Assembly (NCBI GenBank): GCA_039621445.1
Contig: CP154955.1
Span: 45,407,540 to 45,471,539, forward strand
Reading direction: 5' to 3'
DNA length: 64,000 bases
Source: Euglena gracilis
Lineage: Eukaryota; Euglenida; Euglenophyceae; Euglenales
The position numbers and the translations under genes are program-made. The notes beneath the pieces were generated by a model that was given only the letters and a program-made list of their open reading frames with translations, was not told where the DNA came from and searched no databases. Positions 51,998 through 64,000 of the stretch are shown in pieces; position 1 is the stretch's first letter, and each line of letters starts with the position of its first letter.

Positions 51998-54571
51998 CAC
52001 GCACGCATGCACACGCACGCACACATACACACGCACGCACGCACGCACAGAGAGAGAGAAAGAGAGAGGAGAGCTCAAAATCAATTTGCTTCTCCAAAGC
52101 AGGCTTTAGAACATGGAAGGCCGGGTTGGCGATAGGGCAAAGATCAGGATTTTTGTCCTGAGACCCAAAGGACGTGTTTTGTTGACAGTGAATGTTTTTA
52201 TTTCTCTTCTTGGCTGTTCAAGGGACCCCCTATTCTCTTTCCTCGGCATCATTGGCACATCCTTCACAATTGTCGCATATTTTACCTCTGGCACGTGCGC
52301 GCTCACCAGGGTGGTCCTTGCGTTTCCAGGGTGGACGGCGTTTTTTCCCCTTTGGTACCGCCCCTTAAGGCCTATGGGCCAACCATTTTTTCTCGACCGA
52401 CCCGGGCCCGAAAAAAGCACCATTTTTCGGGTTCCCAAGAGCACTAAATTTTTTCCTTCGCCTCTTCGCGCCATGTGTAAATTGGTGTAAATTGACATTT
52501 GCCGTGTTTGTTGCACTTCAAAAATCTGAAACTTTTTGAAAATTTGATCATTTTTGTGCATGAAATTGGGTTTTTTTTGTAATTTTTTTCAGGATAAGTT
52601 TCACCGTCCCCGGCGCTTCGCGCCGTCAGGGGTGGGGTCTTATTTATGGGGGGGTCTTTTTTCCGGATTTTTACTCAATCGGCCCGGGGGGGGGTCTTAT
52701 TTTTTTGGGGGGTTAGTCCAAGGATGCCAGAAATTATTGTTTTCCAAAATTGACCCAATTTTTTTTGGCAGAATGGGGCCATTCTGGCCGCTTTTCTTGT
52801 TGATTTTTCATTGAATATGCTGGTATTGCTGGTACGTGAAGTAATGTGCCGGTTTGTGTGAGTTTGGTGTTTTTTTTAATGACCGCCCTGGCGCACACGC
52901 GTACGCACAAGCACTCACACACCTTGCAAAATGCACTTAAGCAGCGCGACACACACACATACACAAGCATCTGCTTAATAATGGTTTTTGGTGGTAATTT
53001 AAGAGAAATTGAACCCCCGGCGACCCTATTTTGCTTTTCCAGGGATGAACACCTTTGACCTGCAATATGTGAAGCTGCTTCGACCTGCGATGGGTCCACG
53101 GTGGCCAGTCCGAAATGCTGCCATCGCTTTCTTCAGGTGAACAAGAAAGAAAAAGAAGATGCCAGGTGGTTGTCTGATTTATGGTGTTTTTTCGGCGATC
53201 TTCTTGTTGTCCTTCACAAGACCACAGAAAGTTGCAACATGAGAAAGGTGAAAAAAGCTGGAGAATTGCAGTGCAAAGGATCGGAAAGGGCACCGACGCC
53301 AGTAGCTGTCGTATTGCCGTGCTGAGGACAGCGTAAGGGTTTCTGCCTCAGCTGCCAGGCCTGCAACCCAGACGGTGAGACAATGCGGTTCTGATTTTTT
53401 TGGCTTTCCAAAAACAGCTCCTGCCCCCCAAAGCAGAGGTGTGTTAACACCTTCCCTTTCTTTCTTACAGGTTCTTTTTTCAAAAAAAAAATCCCTTTGC
53501 AGCAAACCCCCCAAATAATTTTCCTCCCCAGGAATCTATTTGGTTGGCCGAACGAAGTCCAGAGGTTAATATTTGACAAAAAAGTGCATTTTGGGCATGA
53601 AAATTTAACCACAAAATGCGTTGTGTCAATCTTAGAACACAATCAAAATCCATAGTAGATGTAATTTTTGTGTCGGAAAGGTAGCTTTTGCCTTCTCTCT
53701 TTCCATTTTCAATCCAAAAATGTGATAAAATAATGAAATTTTGTTTGAGAATATGATCAGCTCCCAAGGAATCTCATTTTTTCCTGTTGCGGTAAGTGAA
53801 CAAATGGGGGGGATATGAGATATTATTATTTGGGCGGCCAAAGTTGGGTCTCGGGGGTGGGAAATATTATATATATAATATATATATATATAATGTATGT
53901 ATGTATATATTAGTGTTAGTGTAATAAATATTAAAACGTATAATGTAATTTATTGTATATTTTGGGGAGTTTCGGTAAGGTTATTTTTTTTCAAACTCAA
54001 AAAAGGACCCCAAAATGCATAATTTTGCATGGTTTGTCACACTTTTTTGAGCTTTGTTTGATGTTATATTTCTTCAATTTTATTGTACCGATCATTTTAA
54101 TTTATATCAGTTTTTCCAATATATAATGTATTGCCAATAATAAAATGTTAATGTGTATGCATTTATTTTTAATAAATGATTTTTTTTTCAAGGGAAATGT
54201 TGGGTATCCGTTTTGCTTGATTTCCCTCACAGGAGTGCGACAGGGGGAGGGGGGCAGCCGAAAGTCCCAGGCCAGAGGGGTTCTTTGGAACGAAGACGAT
54301 GGGTAAAACAGTTCAAATATTTTGATATTTCCCTTTCTTATTATTATTTTGTGGTGTTTTTTTTTAAAGCCTCACGACCAAGCACCACAGTGATTCCGGA
54401 CAATGCTGGGCGATGCTGGCGTTTTTTTTTTTGCTTAATTAACAATCACGCCCATTTGTCGGATTCACACGCCATGATTTTCAACGGACCTGTCATAGTG
54501 CTCCCATATTTGTCATTTTGGATTTGTATTTTTGCTTTTTTGGGGCAATTTTGGACTAATTTGGGCTGATA
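51998..54571. other. No gene recognised
   Basis: Contains GCAC and GA repeats (51998-52070), a GGCGCTTCGCGCC hairpin at about 52611 and an AT repeat at 53865-53900. A TTATTATTTGGGCGGCC fragment at 53820 is typical of the G-tract elements. Confidence 0.4.
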
Positions 54572-54964
54572 CAGGTTGACCCAAAAATTTTGGATTTTTT
54601 TCGGTTTACGCTGCATACATCTCGAATAGCATCTTTTTTTGGACCCAAACCAATGCCCCTGTTGCCATTGTGGGTGAATGTAACGAGCAGCCACAAAGGT
54701 GGTACAATGAATGCAAATTTGTGCTAACATGTTTCGTCTAGGCCAATGCTTGGCTTTTGTACTACGCACACGTGAGCAACTTGGATTCAATGTGGGTCGA
54801 AGTACGATCTTTAATTGGGCCAACGTCTTCAAAAAAGAGGGCAACCCAGTTGAATCGTGATTTCATATTACGAAACAATCACTTCAAATGAAATTTGTTC
54901 ACTGGTTTGATGAAAACTTTTTTCCTGAGAATTGCCAGTCCGGTTTTTTTGGGGGGTCAACCTG
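54572..54964. mobile_element. Mariner-like MITE (CAGGTTGACCC)
   Basis: The left end CAGGTTGACCCAAAAATTTT and the inverse right end CAGGTTGACCCCCCAAAAAA form TIRs. The left flank is TA, the right is TG. A 99-codon minus-strand frame inside is not recognisable as a transposase. Confidence 0.6.
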
Positions 54965-55838
54965 TGTGAGCTATTGGCAATTGACCAAAGGTGCTTGATT
55001 ACGACGATGGCTCCCACCAGACCCAAGCCGCCATTGATGGAAATGCTGATTGTGCTCAGATCAACCGTTGGACGGCCAAGAACAACCTCAAAAGTTTGTC
55101 CCCCTCTCCAGGATCCAGGAGGGACCCAGTCTGACTCTGTCAGTCTACAGTTGAGGAAGTCTGACTCTTTTGGGGCTCATTTGGGGGCTTTTGACAGCAG
55201 TCTATAGAAGCATTCCTCGGAAAGGCGACGTGTTGGCTGCTGCATTGCTAGGTGAGTGGATCACTCGTGCCCCGACAGCTTTCCACGTGGGGCTCAGACA
55301 CAGAGCAGTGCCATACATGGCTGGTGGGTTGCTCCAGCCTGTATTAAGCTGGTTGCACAGTGTGTTGGTGTTCACCAACACACCATGCACCAAGTCTTTC
55401 TGCTATTTTTTAAAACAGAAAATGGCCAAAGCCCCAAAAGTCCATTGCAGGGCAGGCTAAGGGGAGGTGAAAGGGGGTCACCAAACAACCCCACGTTTCG
55501 AACTGGGAGCACCGGCACATGTCTTATGCACACCCCCAAACAAATGCCCCCCAACTAGGATTGTTTTGGTTGAGATGAATGCATTTTCGACAATTTTTGG
55601 CGATTTGGGGCCATTTTGGATCACCTAAAGGTAGTCTTGGCCTATTTGATCGATCTTTTAATGAGTTTGGGTTATTTGCGTCCATTTGGGCAGTTTGGTT
55701 GTATTCTTGCAATGCGTCTTATGCGTCTTATTCTAATACCTGCACACCCCGAAATTTGGTTTTTAACAGTGTGCACCTGTGCATTTATCGGGGAGGGGGT
55801 TAATTGTGCGAGATTATGCACAATTAAGTGGTTTTATA

Positions 55839-56079
55839 CAGGCTTTTGCTTAAGGGATCGCAGTACCCACCCAGGAGCGCTCGACTGCAGCTAGTCCAAG
55901 TTTGGTATTGGATATCCTAGTTGACCTCCCCGGGGGGGGGGGTCCGTTGGCATGGACAGCCAGTGCAATTTTTTCTTTAGTGGTCCACGTGAAGCCATTT
56001 TTTGGAAGGGGGTCTGGTTGGTGGCGGTTTCCGGTGTCCAGCAAAATGTCCGACCAGTGGGTCCATAAGCAAGAGCCTG
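55839..56079. mobile_element. hAT-type MITE, CTAGTCC/hairpin family, short copy
   Basis: TIRs CAGGCTTTTGCTTAAGGG and the inverse of CCATAAGCAAGAGCCTG. Shares TCGACTGCAGCTAGTCC with the copy at 17720. Flanks GTTTTATA and GTTCTTTG match at only 5 of 8, so this is an old insertion. Confidence 0.75.
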
Positions 56080-56721
56080 GTTCTTTGTTTTGGGAATTTT
56101 TTTCCTTATTCAATCGTTTTCATTGTGCGGTTACGTGCGGTTTCTTATTTGGGCAACCAAAGTCAGTTTTGGGGGGATATTGTTTGGGTGGGGGGGGGCA
56201 ACCCCCCCACCATTTGTTTTATTTTGGGGAGGGGTTAATAACGGATGAGTGAGTAGCTTTGGGACGGACCGTCTTGCAAGATTTTTTTGGCCGAGTTATT
56301 CAGCAAAAATACCCCCCCCCAAAGACCTCCATTTGGGATTTCAGCAACAGGACCCCAAGTAAACCCAGGATATTGTTTTGGGGGGGGGAGTCCTAACACG
56401 AGACATAATATTTATTCTTTCAGTTTAGGTGCTTGTTTTTTTTAATTTGTAGCTTTTTCAAAGAATTTCTTCAATTAATACATTCATCCAACAGCCTCGC
56501 ACTGGTGGGCACCCATTAGTACAGTGGCCCCCGTGATGCAAGTGGGGCAGATGATTGATTGGTTTTTTCAATGGTGGTCGCCTCCGCCCACCACAGCCAC
56601 AGCACCGCCAAGGAAAGATCCCTTCAGCGCTGAAGGAAAATTTTGACTGAAAAGTCGGCAACCGCGAAACCCAACAGGATGGGATGGGGGTTTCAGGAAT
56701 TTTAATCACAAAATTCAAAGT

Positions 56722-57056
56722 GCTCGTACTCCCTCGAGGCAAGCCGAAAAGGGAGGACGGGACACCGAGGGCGAAGCACAAAGACATTGCGAGGCCATCC
56801 CTTGCTCGCCGGCGGTTTGCTGTGTGATTGTTCGCTGCGCTGGGCTAAGAGGTCCCCTTGGGGGGTCCCCCCCCCACCTCCCCCCCTGGCCCCCATCTTC
56901 TGACCGAGGGCGTTTGAAGACAAATTTTCTTAAAGGGGTGGGGTCGGGCTCACAATGTCTTTTTTGCTTCGCCCTCGGTGTCCCATCCTCCCTTATCGCC
57001 TTGCCTCGAGGGAGTACGAGACACCTCGGGCTCCGCACTTTGCCATTGTGAGGCCA
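56722..57056. repeat. Imperfect inverted repeat, about 67-bp arms
   Basis: CTCGTACTCCCTCGAGGCAA through GACACCGAGGGCGAAGCAC (56722-56790) is repeated in inverse orientation at 56953-57020, with a spacer of about 160 bp. It is part of the terminal structure of the DIRS-like element. A third copy is at 63108-63180. Confidence 0.8.
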
Positions 57057-57198
57057 GATTGTGCACTGAAAAAAGGGGGTCAGGGCATTCTCCAAAGAAC
57101 CTTGGGCACCAAGTCTTTGATAATGGGTTGTGAAAGCCTCCACCCCCTTCCATTGACCAATTTCACAAACTTCTTGGGCAGAAAGGCACAATTTTTTT

Positions 57199-58300
57199 TT
57201 AGCAAAGCAACCCCTGCCCTCTGGTGGAGTGGGATCCCCAAACCTGGGGGGGACCCCCTGCTTCGTCAAAAAGTCTTTGGTGATAGAAGCAAACGTAATT
57301 AAAAGGGGGCCCCCCAGGTCTCATAAAGAAACGTGTTGCTGCCACATAAGCCAGCATTAAATGAAAGGGGCTGATTTGGGGGCACTGGGGAATGGAGAAA
57401 ACTCGCTCCCACTTGTGGAGTTTTTGACCTTTACGTTTAATTTTGATGTAGGGTGCCTCCCCCAACACACTGGTGGTTCTTTGGACCTGTGCCAAATCAG
57501 AACTTCTGTATAAACAGAGGATTCGTGAACAGAAAATGAGCTGTGTACGCAATGTAAATATATCAGAGGGTAGGGGGGACTGTGCCAGCCCAAGGAGGAT
57601 TGGGAGGGGATCCCAGAATGCACCAGATTTTCTCTAGGTTTTGGTTCCAAACCCTTTTGTAAGGTGCCAACATGGCATGGAACCTCAGGCCCCCAAAGCC
57701 AGGGATCAATAGCATAGCACTGTATGCATTGCGTGCTTGGGCCTTTGAAAATTGGAACAGTTGAATTAAAGCGTCAACCACTTGGTCAGTGGTGGCTTCA
57801 GTGGGGGGGTACCCCCATTTTTTCCAGAATCACCCATAAAAGCGTAAAGGCACTTTGGCACTTTGGTTACCTTTTCAAACTGGGGTTTCTTCCCAGGAAA
57901 TCTGTAACGGTTGAATTTTGTATTTGTTTCCCCTCCAAAATTTGCAAAGGAGGGACCACCTGGGGGGTGGCATTTTTTCCCCCCTGCAACTGGTGAACAT
58001 ACCCTTGTAAGGGGTGATTTTCAGGCAGGGGGTCCCTGATACTTTCATTTTTATTAATTGGGGCACCATGTGGCTGAATCCCAGTAGGGGGTGACCATCA
58101 AAACTTTTTAGCCTGGGGAGATATTTTTGAATTAGAGACCAGGGGGGGTTTGCATAAAGTCCTCCCATGTTGTCTAGTGGACATTGCAATGCATCCACTG
58201 CTGTGGCTTCCCAGTGGGCCCACCTGGCCACAAATTGTGGCAGTTTTTTGTTGCCTGGTGAGGCAAAATAAACCTACAAGTAAAGTGGGTTCCTTCACAG
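57199..58300 (-). pseudogene. Connector and tyrosine-recombinase-like region of the DIRS element
   Basis: About 58300-57875 holds the conserved connector (TAVDALQCPLDNMGGLYANP, then PWSLIQKYLPRL), as in DIRS/Ngaro polyproteins. Further down, SIPQCPQISPFHLMLAYVAA resembles the segment before the catalytic core of the tyrosine recombinase. Frame changes and stops occur and the final R-H-R-Y residues were not located with confidence. Confidence 0.6.
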
Positions 58301-58391
58301 GAATGCCTGGCAGACCCCATAAGCAGGTGGGAAATGGACAGGGGGGATTATTCCCTGGACCCCCAACTTTTTCAATCGCTGAGGCAGCAGT

Positions 58392-60163
58392 TCAAAAATT
58401 ACATAAACCTGAAAACAGACCTTTGTTGTGTTCCATGCACCATTTGAAAAAGGGTCTTAGCATGGAATTGAAGGGGTCTTTTCTGCCCCCGCTTTTGTTA
58501 AGTAATAATACATTACTTGATTGTCCACTGACAGGGACACAGTTTCTCCTGGCTGGCTGAGGCTTTGAACTGTGCTTATTGCTGCACTGAATTCCTTGAC
58601 ATTTATGTGCAAAATGGAGTTTTCCCTCCAAAATTCTTGCACAATTTTTCCTGTTCGAAGTCCAGCCCCCCCCCCAGGCACGGGTGCTGCTGTCTGAGTG
58701 CAACTCTCTGGTTGCACTTTGGGGGAACGGTCTGCCCCCCCATGTGTCCAGCAGAAGTTTTATTTCTCTTAATTGGTACTTTATTCTTTGAGAAATGGGG
58801 TGTTTTGAGTCCCAGGGGGCTGTGGAATTTTCCACCAAAAAATTTGCCAGGGCATCCGTAAAGGCCCTTAGAAAGGGCAAGGCCATTAGATTGCATCTGA
58901 TTTGGCCCAAAATGGCAGCCAGTTGCCTTTTTGACATATAATCTTTTTTCACTATTTTTCCAAGCTCCTTTTTTACTGTTTTTATTTTCTGGGGGGCACC
59001 CGTAATTTTCCCTCTTGGAAGTTTAGTTGAAATCCAAGATGATTTACGATTTGGGTGGGCTGCAGGGTGGACTTTTTTACATTGATTTTGAATCCTGATT
59101 TGATTAAATCCCTGACCACTGTGTTCAGGTTATTTTGTAAGATGTTTTGTGTTGGGGCCACCAGTAAAATGTCGTCCAGGTAAATAAATACCTTGATGCC
59201 CTTTTTCCTCCACAGCTTTTCGAATGTCTTCATTACTGACATAAAAATTTGGGGCATTACATTTAGGCCAAAACAGCCTGCCTGGAATTCCCAGGTCTGC
59301 CCCCCCACCTGATGACTTAGAAAAAGGGCCTTAGGGCCTGGCTCACTGGGATGTGGAAGTAAGCATCCTTCAGGTCTATTTTTGCCGCCCAGTGGCATTT
59401 TTCTAACACTGGAAAAGTGGGCTGGATGTGATCCAGCTTGAAAGGTTTCACTTGGAATCGCTGATTTATTTCCCTGCAATCGCTTATTAATCTCCATTTT
59501 GTCTGCTCCCCTTCTGGTTTCGAAATCAGAAACCAGGGGATTAGGTGCTGGGTGGTTGAACCCCTCACCCTCTTTACGGATCCAGATTTTTCGTAATCCA
59601 GCAGTATTTTTTCTGCTTGGTGCAGGTTCAAATTTGCCCTGGGTTTTGGGTGGGTGGACAATTTTGGTGGTTTTACCCAAGGGGGTTGAATGCCATCCCT
59701 GATTAGTTGACATGTTGTTGGGGGGGGGGCATTTTTTGTCCACCATTTCATGCTTTTTGCAGCCTTTGATGGAGGGAGGTGTCTCCCATTTTTCCTCCAT
59801 GCAATTGATTTCTTGGATCAGATGATTGTGGGGGGGCTGGGCTGGAGATGTTGGACCTTTTATGCTTTTTTGCAGCCTTTGATGGAGAGGGGTGTCTCCC
59901 CCTATTTCCTCCACTGAATTTATTTTCTGGATAAGATGATTCTGGGGGGGGCTGGGTTGGGGGTTGGACATTGCACCCCTAGGTCGCCTAGGGCTTGGGC
60001 CCTTGGAAAAAGAAATTTTTTCTGGGGAGATGTGCATGCACTCTCTCCCTCTCTGCTCATCTCTCTGGATGATCTTGTTGTTGGGAGACACACCATAGGG
60101 CTTAAAGCCCCTGTTTGGCCTATCTGGTCTTCTCCATGTTGATGTGGTTGGTTGACATACCAT
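58392..60163 (-). pseudogene. Reverse transcriptase and RNase H of the DIRS element
   Basis: RT motifs: WRLISDCREINQRF and KIDLKDAYFHIPV (first catalytic Asp, about 59350-59382) in one frame, then a frame change near 59320. FGLNVMPQIF, VFIYLDDILLVAP (catalytic YLDD, about 59161-59193) and LGFQLNFQEGKL follow in the other frame. RNase H motifs follow at HSDSSTRAWGGG (58681-58720), HINVKEFSAAISTV and LSVDNQVMYYYLTKAG, again split across frames. The order RT, RNase H, connector and YR is that of the DIRS order. Confidence 0.8.
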
Positions 60164-60907
60164 AGGGGAGCCTCTGTGGGTCCCCCCCTTGATTGATTGA
60201 TTGGGAATTGAGAAATAAATGTAGGAGGGGTTCCTGCCCCTCCAAAAGGGCCACTGTGGGTCCCTTTTCCTCCTGAGGCTGGGTCATTAAAGGGGCCACT
60301 GTGGGTCCCCTTTCCCCCCTTTTTTGGCAGAGGGCCTCTGTGGGTCCCTCGGGGGATTTCTCCAGCAGCTGTCTTAGCTTCTTGGTGGCCACTGTGGGTC
60401 CACCCTGCTGGTTGGGCATGATGCCCCTTAGCATCTTGGTGGCCACTGTGGGTCCACCCTGCTGGTCTCCAATGTCTCCATGTGTAAATTTTTTTCCATC
60501 ATCCTTCTGTAGGTCTTCCAGGCCTTGATTTGGCCTCCAACCCAACTTGAAATCTGGGGGGGGCTGCTGTGGCCCCCCCTTTTCCCCTTGAGAGGGGCTG
60601 AATTGGGGGGGTTGGACAGACCTTTTCTGCCCTTTCCTGAGGGGATTTGCTTGTAAAACTGGCCCCCCATTGCCCCTTTAGTGTTGTCCTCCTTGGCCTT
60701 GATTCCATCTCCCCATCCTTTGGTCAATTGTTGTATAGGCGACTGGGCGCCTTTGGGGGAGATGCCCCACATGTGTGGGCTGTGGTTGTTCAATTGTGGA
60801 GCATTTTCAATTGTGGAGCATAGGATGGGCCCCCCCTGGCCCATCCTTTGCCGATCAAGGGCTGGGGCAGACTTTTGTCTTCTGGCCTTCTGGCCACAGT
60901 GGTCCAA
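60163..60907 (-). pseudogene. Gag-like N-terminal region with GPTVA repeats
   Basis: On the plus strand GGCCACTGTGGGTCC recurs near 60168, 60247, 60293, 60330, 60388 and 60442; on the minus strand these encode repeats such as QGGPTVATK and ERGPTVAPL. A Lys/Pro-rich frame extends to 60907. It is in the gag position; no zinc knuckle is seen. Confidence 0.5.
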
Positions 60908-62050
60908 GGACCGTGGCCGTCACTGGGGGGGGGTTTGGCTGGGAAATTTCTGGGGTGGGTGTCTGGGGGGGGAAACGGCCACGGTTCGCCGCGTGTCGAC
61001 CGCATCTCCAAGTTCTCCTGCTTCTGCGGAAACTGGAAACGGAAACCGTGGCCATGTAATCCCAATTTCTTCTCCACTGCATTGCTCATTGAAGTCAAAA
61101 TTGAAAATTGATAATTGAATTCTCAATTGCTATTCGGTCTGGATCGTGTCCTTCTGGATATTGAGTTGATATTGACTTCTTTTCTCGGTTCTTCTTCGTT
61201 CGTGAACTCTTGTCCTTTCTTCTGGGTGTCGAAGGGCAAGTTAGGAATCAGCCAACTCCGGCGAAAAAAAGGCACTAAGCGGGACCTCCTAACCCAGCGC
61301 AGCGAACAATCACTCAACAAACCGCCGGCGAGCAAGGCATGGCCTCACAATGGCAAAGTGCGGAGCCCGAGGTGTCGTATCATTTTGGAGGGGGGCGATA
61401 TTTTCCTTATTTTCTTGAAATTTTCGGCCAAACAAAGCGGGGAGGGTCCAACTTGAATCTGGGGGGGGCCCCCCCCTTTTCCAATGTCTCCCCTGAATTG
61501 GGGGGGTCTTGACAGCCGTCTTTCCCCCTCCCCTCCCAACTTTCTTCATTCCCCTCCTGTAACCATTTCTCCCTTCCCTCCATGTTGTCTTTTTTAATTT
61601 TCAGTGCCCGCCTTGATTCATTCCATTTTTCCCCTGGTATCAGTCAGTTTGCTTAATGTCATTTGGAATCCAGCTTTTCCTCTCTCCTCTGCCACAACCT
61701 TTGCCGTCACTGGGGGGGGTTGGCGCTTTCCTCTTTTATGTTCCCACATTGGTCGACGCCATCTCCATGTTCTCCTGCTTTCGAAACGGAACACCTCCCC
61801 CCATGTCTCCCCCACCGCTCCCGCCTTGCCTCCATCTCTTCTCCATTCAGTCAAAATTTTTTAAAATTTCTAATTGAATTCCTTGCTATTCGGTCTTTCC
61901 TTCTTCTGATGATTTTTTCAATTCTCCTCTGCACGTCTTGACTCTTGTCTTCTTTCTAAGTCATTTTTGAATCAGCCAACTCCGGCCGGAGGCACTAAGC
62001 GGGACCTCCAACCCCCCAGCGAGCGCGCCCAACAAACCTAGCACTGGCCT
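60890..62050. repeat. Diverged tandem duplication of the retroelement leader
   Basis: Segment 60905-61310 and segment 61685-62035 share, in order, GCCGTCACTGGGGGGG, CCATCTCCAWGTTCTCCTGCTT, TTGCTATTCGGTCT, AATCAGCCAACTCCGGC and CACTAAGCGGGACCTCC. The spacing is about 750 bp. This may be the split repeat of the element or a nested partial copy. Confidence 0.65.
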
Positions 62051-62060
62051 CACAATAATC

Positions 62061-64000
62061 CCTATTTTTTATTTCTTCCTTATTTTCAATCAATTCATTC
62101 AAAAAGCACACCAAATTTTCTAAACAAAATACCAATCTCGGGGGGAAACCAACAAAGACCAAATTTCGGGGAAACAACAAGCTTTTTGGCAGCCAAGAAA
62201 AGCTCTGAACCATTTGGTGCCCTATTTTTCTACTCTCGCCTTTGTTGCTCTTGAAGTTTGTGAGCCATATGAAAACGAGAGCAGAAAAATGGGACTGCCA
62301 ATTAAGGCAATAGCCCCCCTCCCGAACTCCCGAACTCCCGAACTGCGCACGGCCGCCCCTTTTGGCGGACCCCCGATCCCCGAACCACAAAAGAAAGTCG
62401 GTTCCTGCGGGGGCGGGAAGGATACTCAATGCCAGCGCTGATAGTGCGCCACTTCGCGTCCCCACACCGGCGGGCCGCAAACCTCGTGGGGGCACGAAAG
62501 GCCGAGCGCAAAGGCCTTCAGCCCGAAAAATATTCCACCTGACTCATGGAAAGGGAAAAAAAATGCGAACCAAGAAAAGTGTCGGTGTGCTGAGGGCCGG
62601 CAAGCATCGGGGTAGGCCGTTGATCCTATAACCGGCGCTGCGAGCACCCTGTGCTCCTCGCCACCGGGTTTTCGGAGCAAGAAACTTTGCGGCGGCGGAG
62701 CCTTTTTGAAGTGCTCCATCCTCCTTCATCGCGGAAAGGCGCCAAAAGTGTGGGGCCTCTTGCCCCCGACAAAACCCATCGCAAGGCATGTAGGCTACTC
62801 AATTCCGAATCAGTGAGGCCCAAAAACGACAGGAATCCGCGCGGAACGAGGTCAGCACAGCTCCCGGCTTTATGAATGGATGTATGAATGCTGTTATATT
62901 TGTAAGGCTGCGGCTCCCTTGCGGCGCCATGCCTTACCGCTCACGACAGAGCAGGCGCCTTGGCTCAGACTTGTCGGAGGAGGGCGGATCTTATAAATGG
63001 AACTGTGATTTTGAAGGCGCAAAGAAAAAAATTGCAGTGCTTACCGCGCCCGGGCATCAATTTTGGCCCTGAAGAACGGCCTTTGTGCTCGGGGTCCGAC
63101 CGCCACCACGCGCACTCCCTCGGGGAAGACCGGCAAGGGAGGAAGAGGCACCGAGGGCGAAGCAAAAAGACCCTTTGAGGCCATGCCTTGCTCGCCGGAT
63201 TGTGCCTTTTTCCGCCGGCGAGCAAGGCATGGCCGTACAAGGGCTAAGTGCGGAGCCCGAGGTGTCCGCTGCCATCGGCAAGTCTTGCTTTCTTCGCCCG
63301 CCGCGGCGGGAATGGCGTCTCCGCGTCTGCGGTCCTTATATGCAAGGGGGGGCGCCGGGGGTCGGGACGACCCGACACTGCGCAGGCGAGCGTTTGTTTA
63401 GCTCCGCTTCTTTAGGAGGGACGCGGCACAGCTGCATTATTCGACGGTTTTTTGAGGAGGTTTTCTGTGCGTGTTTTCTTTCGCGAAAAGAAAAACATGT
63501 CCGCGTTGGCAGTTTGAAAGAGAAATTTTTCTGTCAAAATTGGGGGAAATTTTAACCTGGAATGGACCTTAGGAAATTGTGTTCCGTCGACCAGGGAGGA
63601 TGGGACCGGGGGTGAAGTGCATAGCCCGACCGCTGCCCCTGAAAGAAATTTTTCTCCAAAAAAACCCAAAAAGTGTAATCTCAAATTTCAAATGGCCAAA
63701 AATTGGGGCCAAAATAAAATTTTCTTTTTAAAAAAATGAAGAACTTTCAAGAAAAGGTTGAAAAAATGGATGGGGAAAAAAAACTGCAAAAAAATCAAAT
63801 TTCACAATTCGGCGCCGCGGTCCCCGCCCCTGGGCTCCCCCTAACTCTTGGCCCAAACACAGTTCTTGACATAGAACCCACTACCTTCAGATTTGTGTCA
63901 TTCTTCTTTCATTTTTGCAGAGGTTGACAGATGGAACAATGGACCATCGAATACATACACTTGTCACATGGCAAAGCGTGTGGGAGGACGAAAACACGCA
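62061..64000. other. No gene recognised; repeat copy at 63.1 kb
   Basis: The GC-rich stretch 62340-63420 has several open frames but no domain. It contains GAGCAAGGCATGGC in both orientations (63180-63240), a solitary copy of the DIRS terminal repeat. 63834-63871 is the second copy of the 38-bp dispersed repeat. Confidence 0.5.

Larger units (their letters stand above)
56722..62060 (-). mobile_element. Decayed DIRS/Ngaro-type retrotransposon
   Basis: In minus-strand order: a repeat-rich leader, a gag-like region with a GPTVA repeat (60.9-60.1 kb), reverse transcriptase (59.8-59.0), RNase H (58.9-58.4) and a tyrosine-recombinase-like region (58.3-57.1). The ends carry shared blocks in both orientations: AGCGGGACCTCC, GCCGGCGAGCAAGGCATGGC and GCGGAGCCCGAGGTGTC occur at 61274-61376, inverted at 56790-56860 and 57023-57056, and again near 63150-63262. 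Inverted and split repeats instead of LTRs are the mark of DIRS-order elements. Frameshifts make it inactive. Confidence 0.75.

Overview
This is eukaryotic nuclear DNA. Coding pieces are short exons with GT/AG borders and matching phases, separated by large introns. The window is crowded with microsatellites, G/C homopolymer tracts, degenerate TTAGGG-like stretches and many generations of transposable elements. I cannot assign the lineage: the long simple repeats, hAT, mariner-like and DIRS-like elements fit many protists, algae and invertebrates. There are no bacterial operons, CRISPR arrays or rRNA, and I recognised no tRNA.

Layout. (1) 1-3.2 kb: a C-tract MITE, then an internally deleted hAT element at 1289-3179 with duplicated target flanks. 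(2) 3245-13184: a 9.94-kb DNA element, the main result. It has about 30-bp terminal inverted repeats starting CTTAGGCG, a perfect 5-bp target duplication ATGAA on both sides, and two spliced minus-strand genes. Gene A is a seven-exon protein of roughly 1,100 aa with an N-terminal ParB/sulfiredoxin-like fold. Gene B is a two-exon protein of about 835 aa with FDN, VDIN and GVWHAYK motifs that look like a transposase core of a type I do not recognise. About 20 copies of a palindrome around TGCGCGCAATTGCGCA fill its introns and spacers. TIR-like sequences related to this element recur at 21.03 and 49.25 kb, and three weaker forms of the palindrome lie just inside the latter. (3) 13.2-23 kb: sparse sequence, then a plus-strand coiled-coil gene (17.3-23.03 kb) whose introns hold MITEs. 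(4) 26.9-33.4 kb: a plus-strand Ser/Pro-rich gene with YSP-type repeats resembling an RNA polymerase II tail. It is interleaved with large TG, TC and CAGA tracts and preceded by two overlapping perfect hairpins. (5) 33.7-42.1 kb: a 2.25-kb hAT-type element that has accumulated three different minisatellites, a 251-bp mariner-type MITE, and an A/C-only tract. (6) 43.3-51.5 kb: a plus-strand coiled-coil plus RING-finger gene, probably an E3 ubiquitin ligase; it may be the 3' half of the Ser/Pro gene. (7) 51.7-56 kb: more MITEs. (8) 56.7-62 kb: a decayed DIRS/Ngaro-type tyrosine-recombinase retrotransposon on the minus strand, with complex inverted and split terminal repeats. A related repeat copy lies at 63.1 kb.

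The 9.94-kb element is a self-contained unit: ends, target duplication, a candidate transposase, a ParB-like accessory protein and a candidate array of protein-binding palindromes. The remaining host genes are minor by length, and their exon models are partial. All function calls rest on motif reading without database searches.
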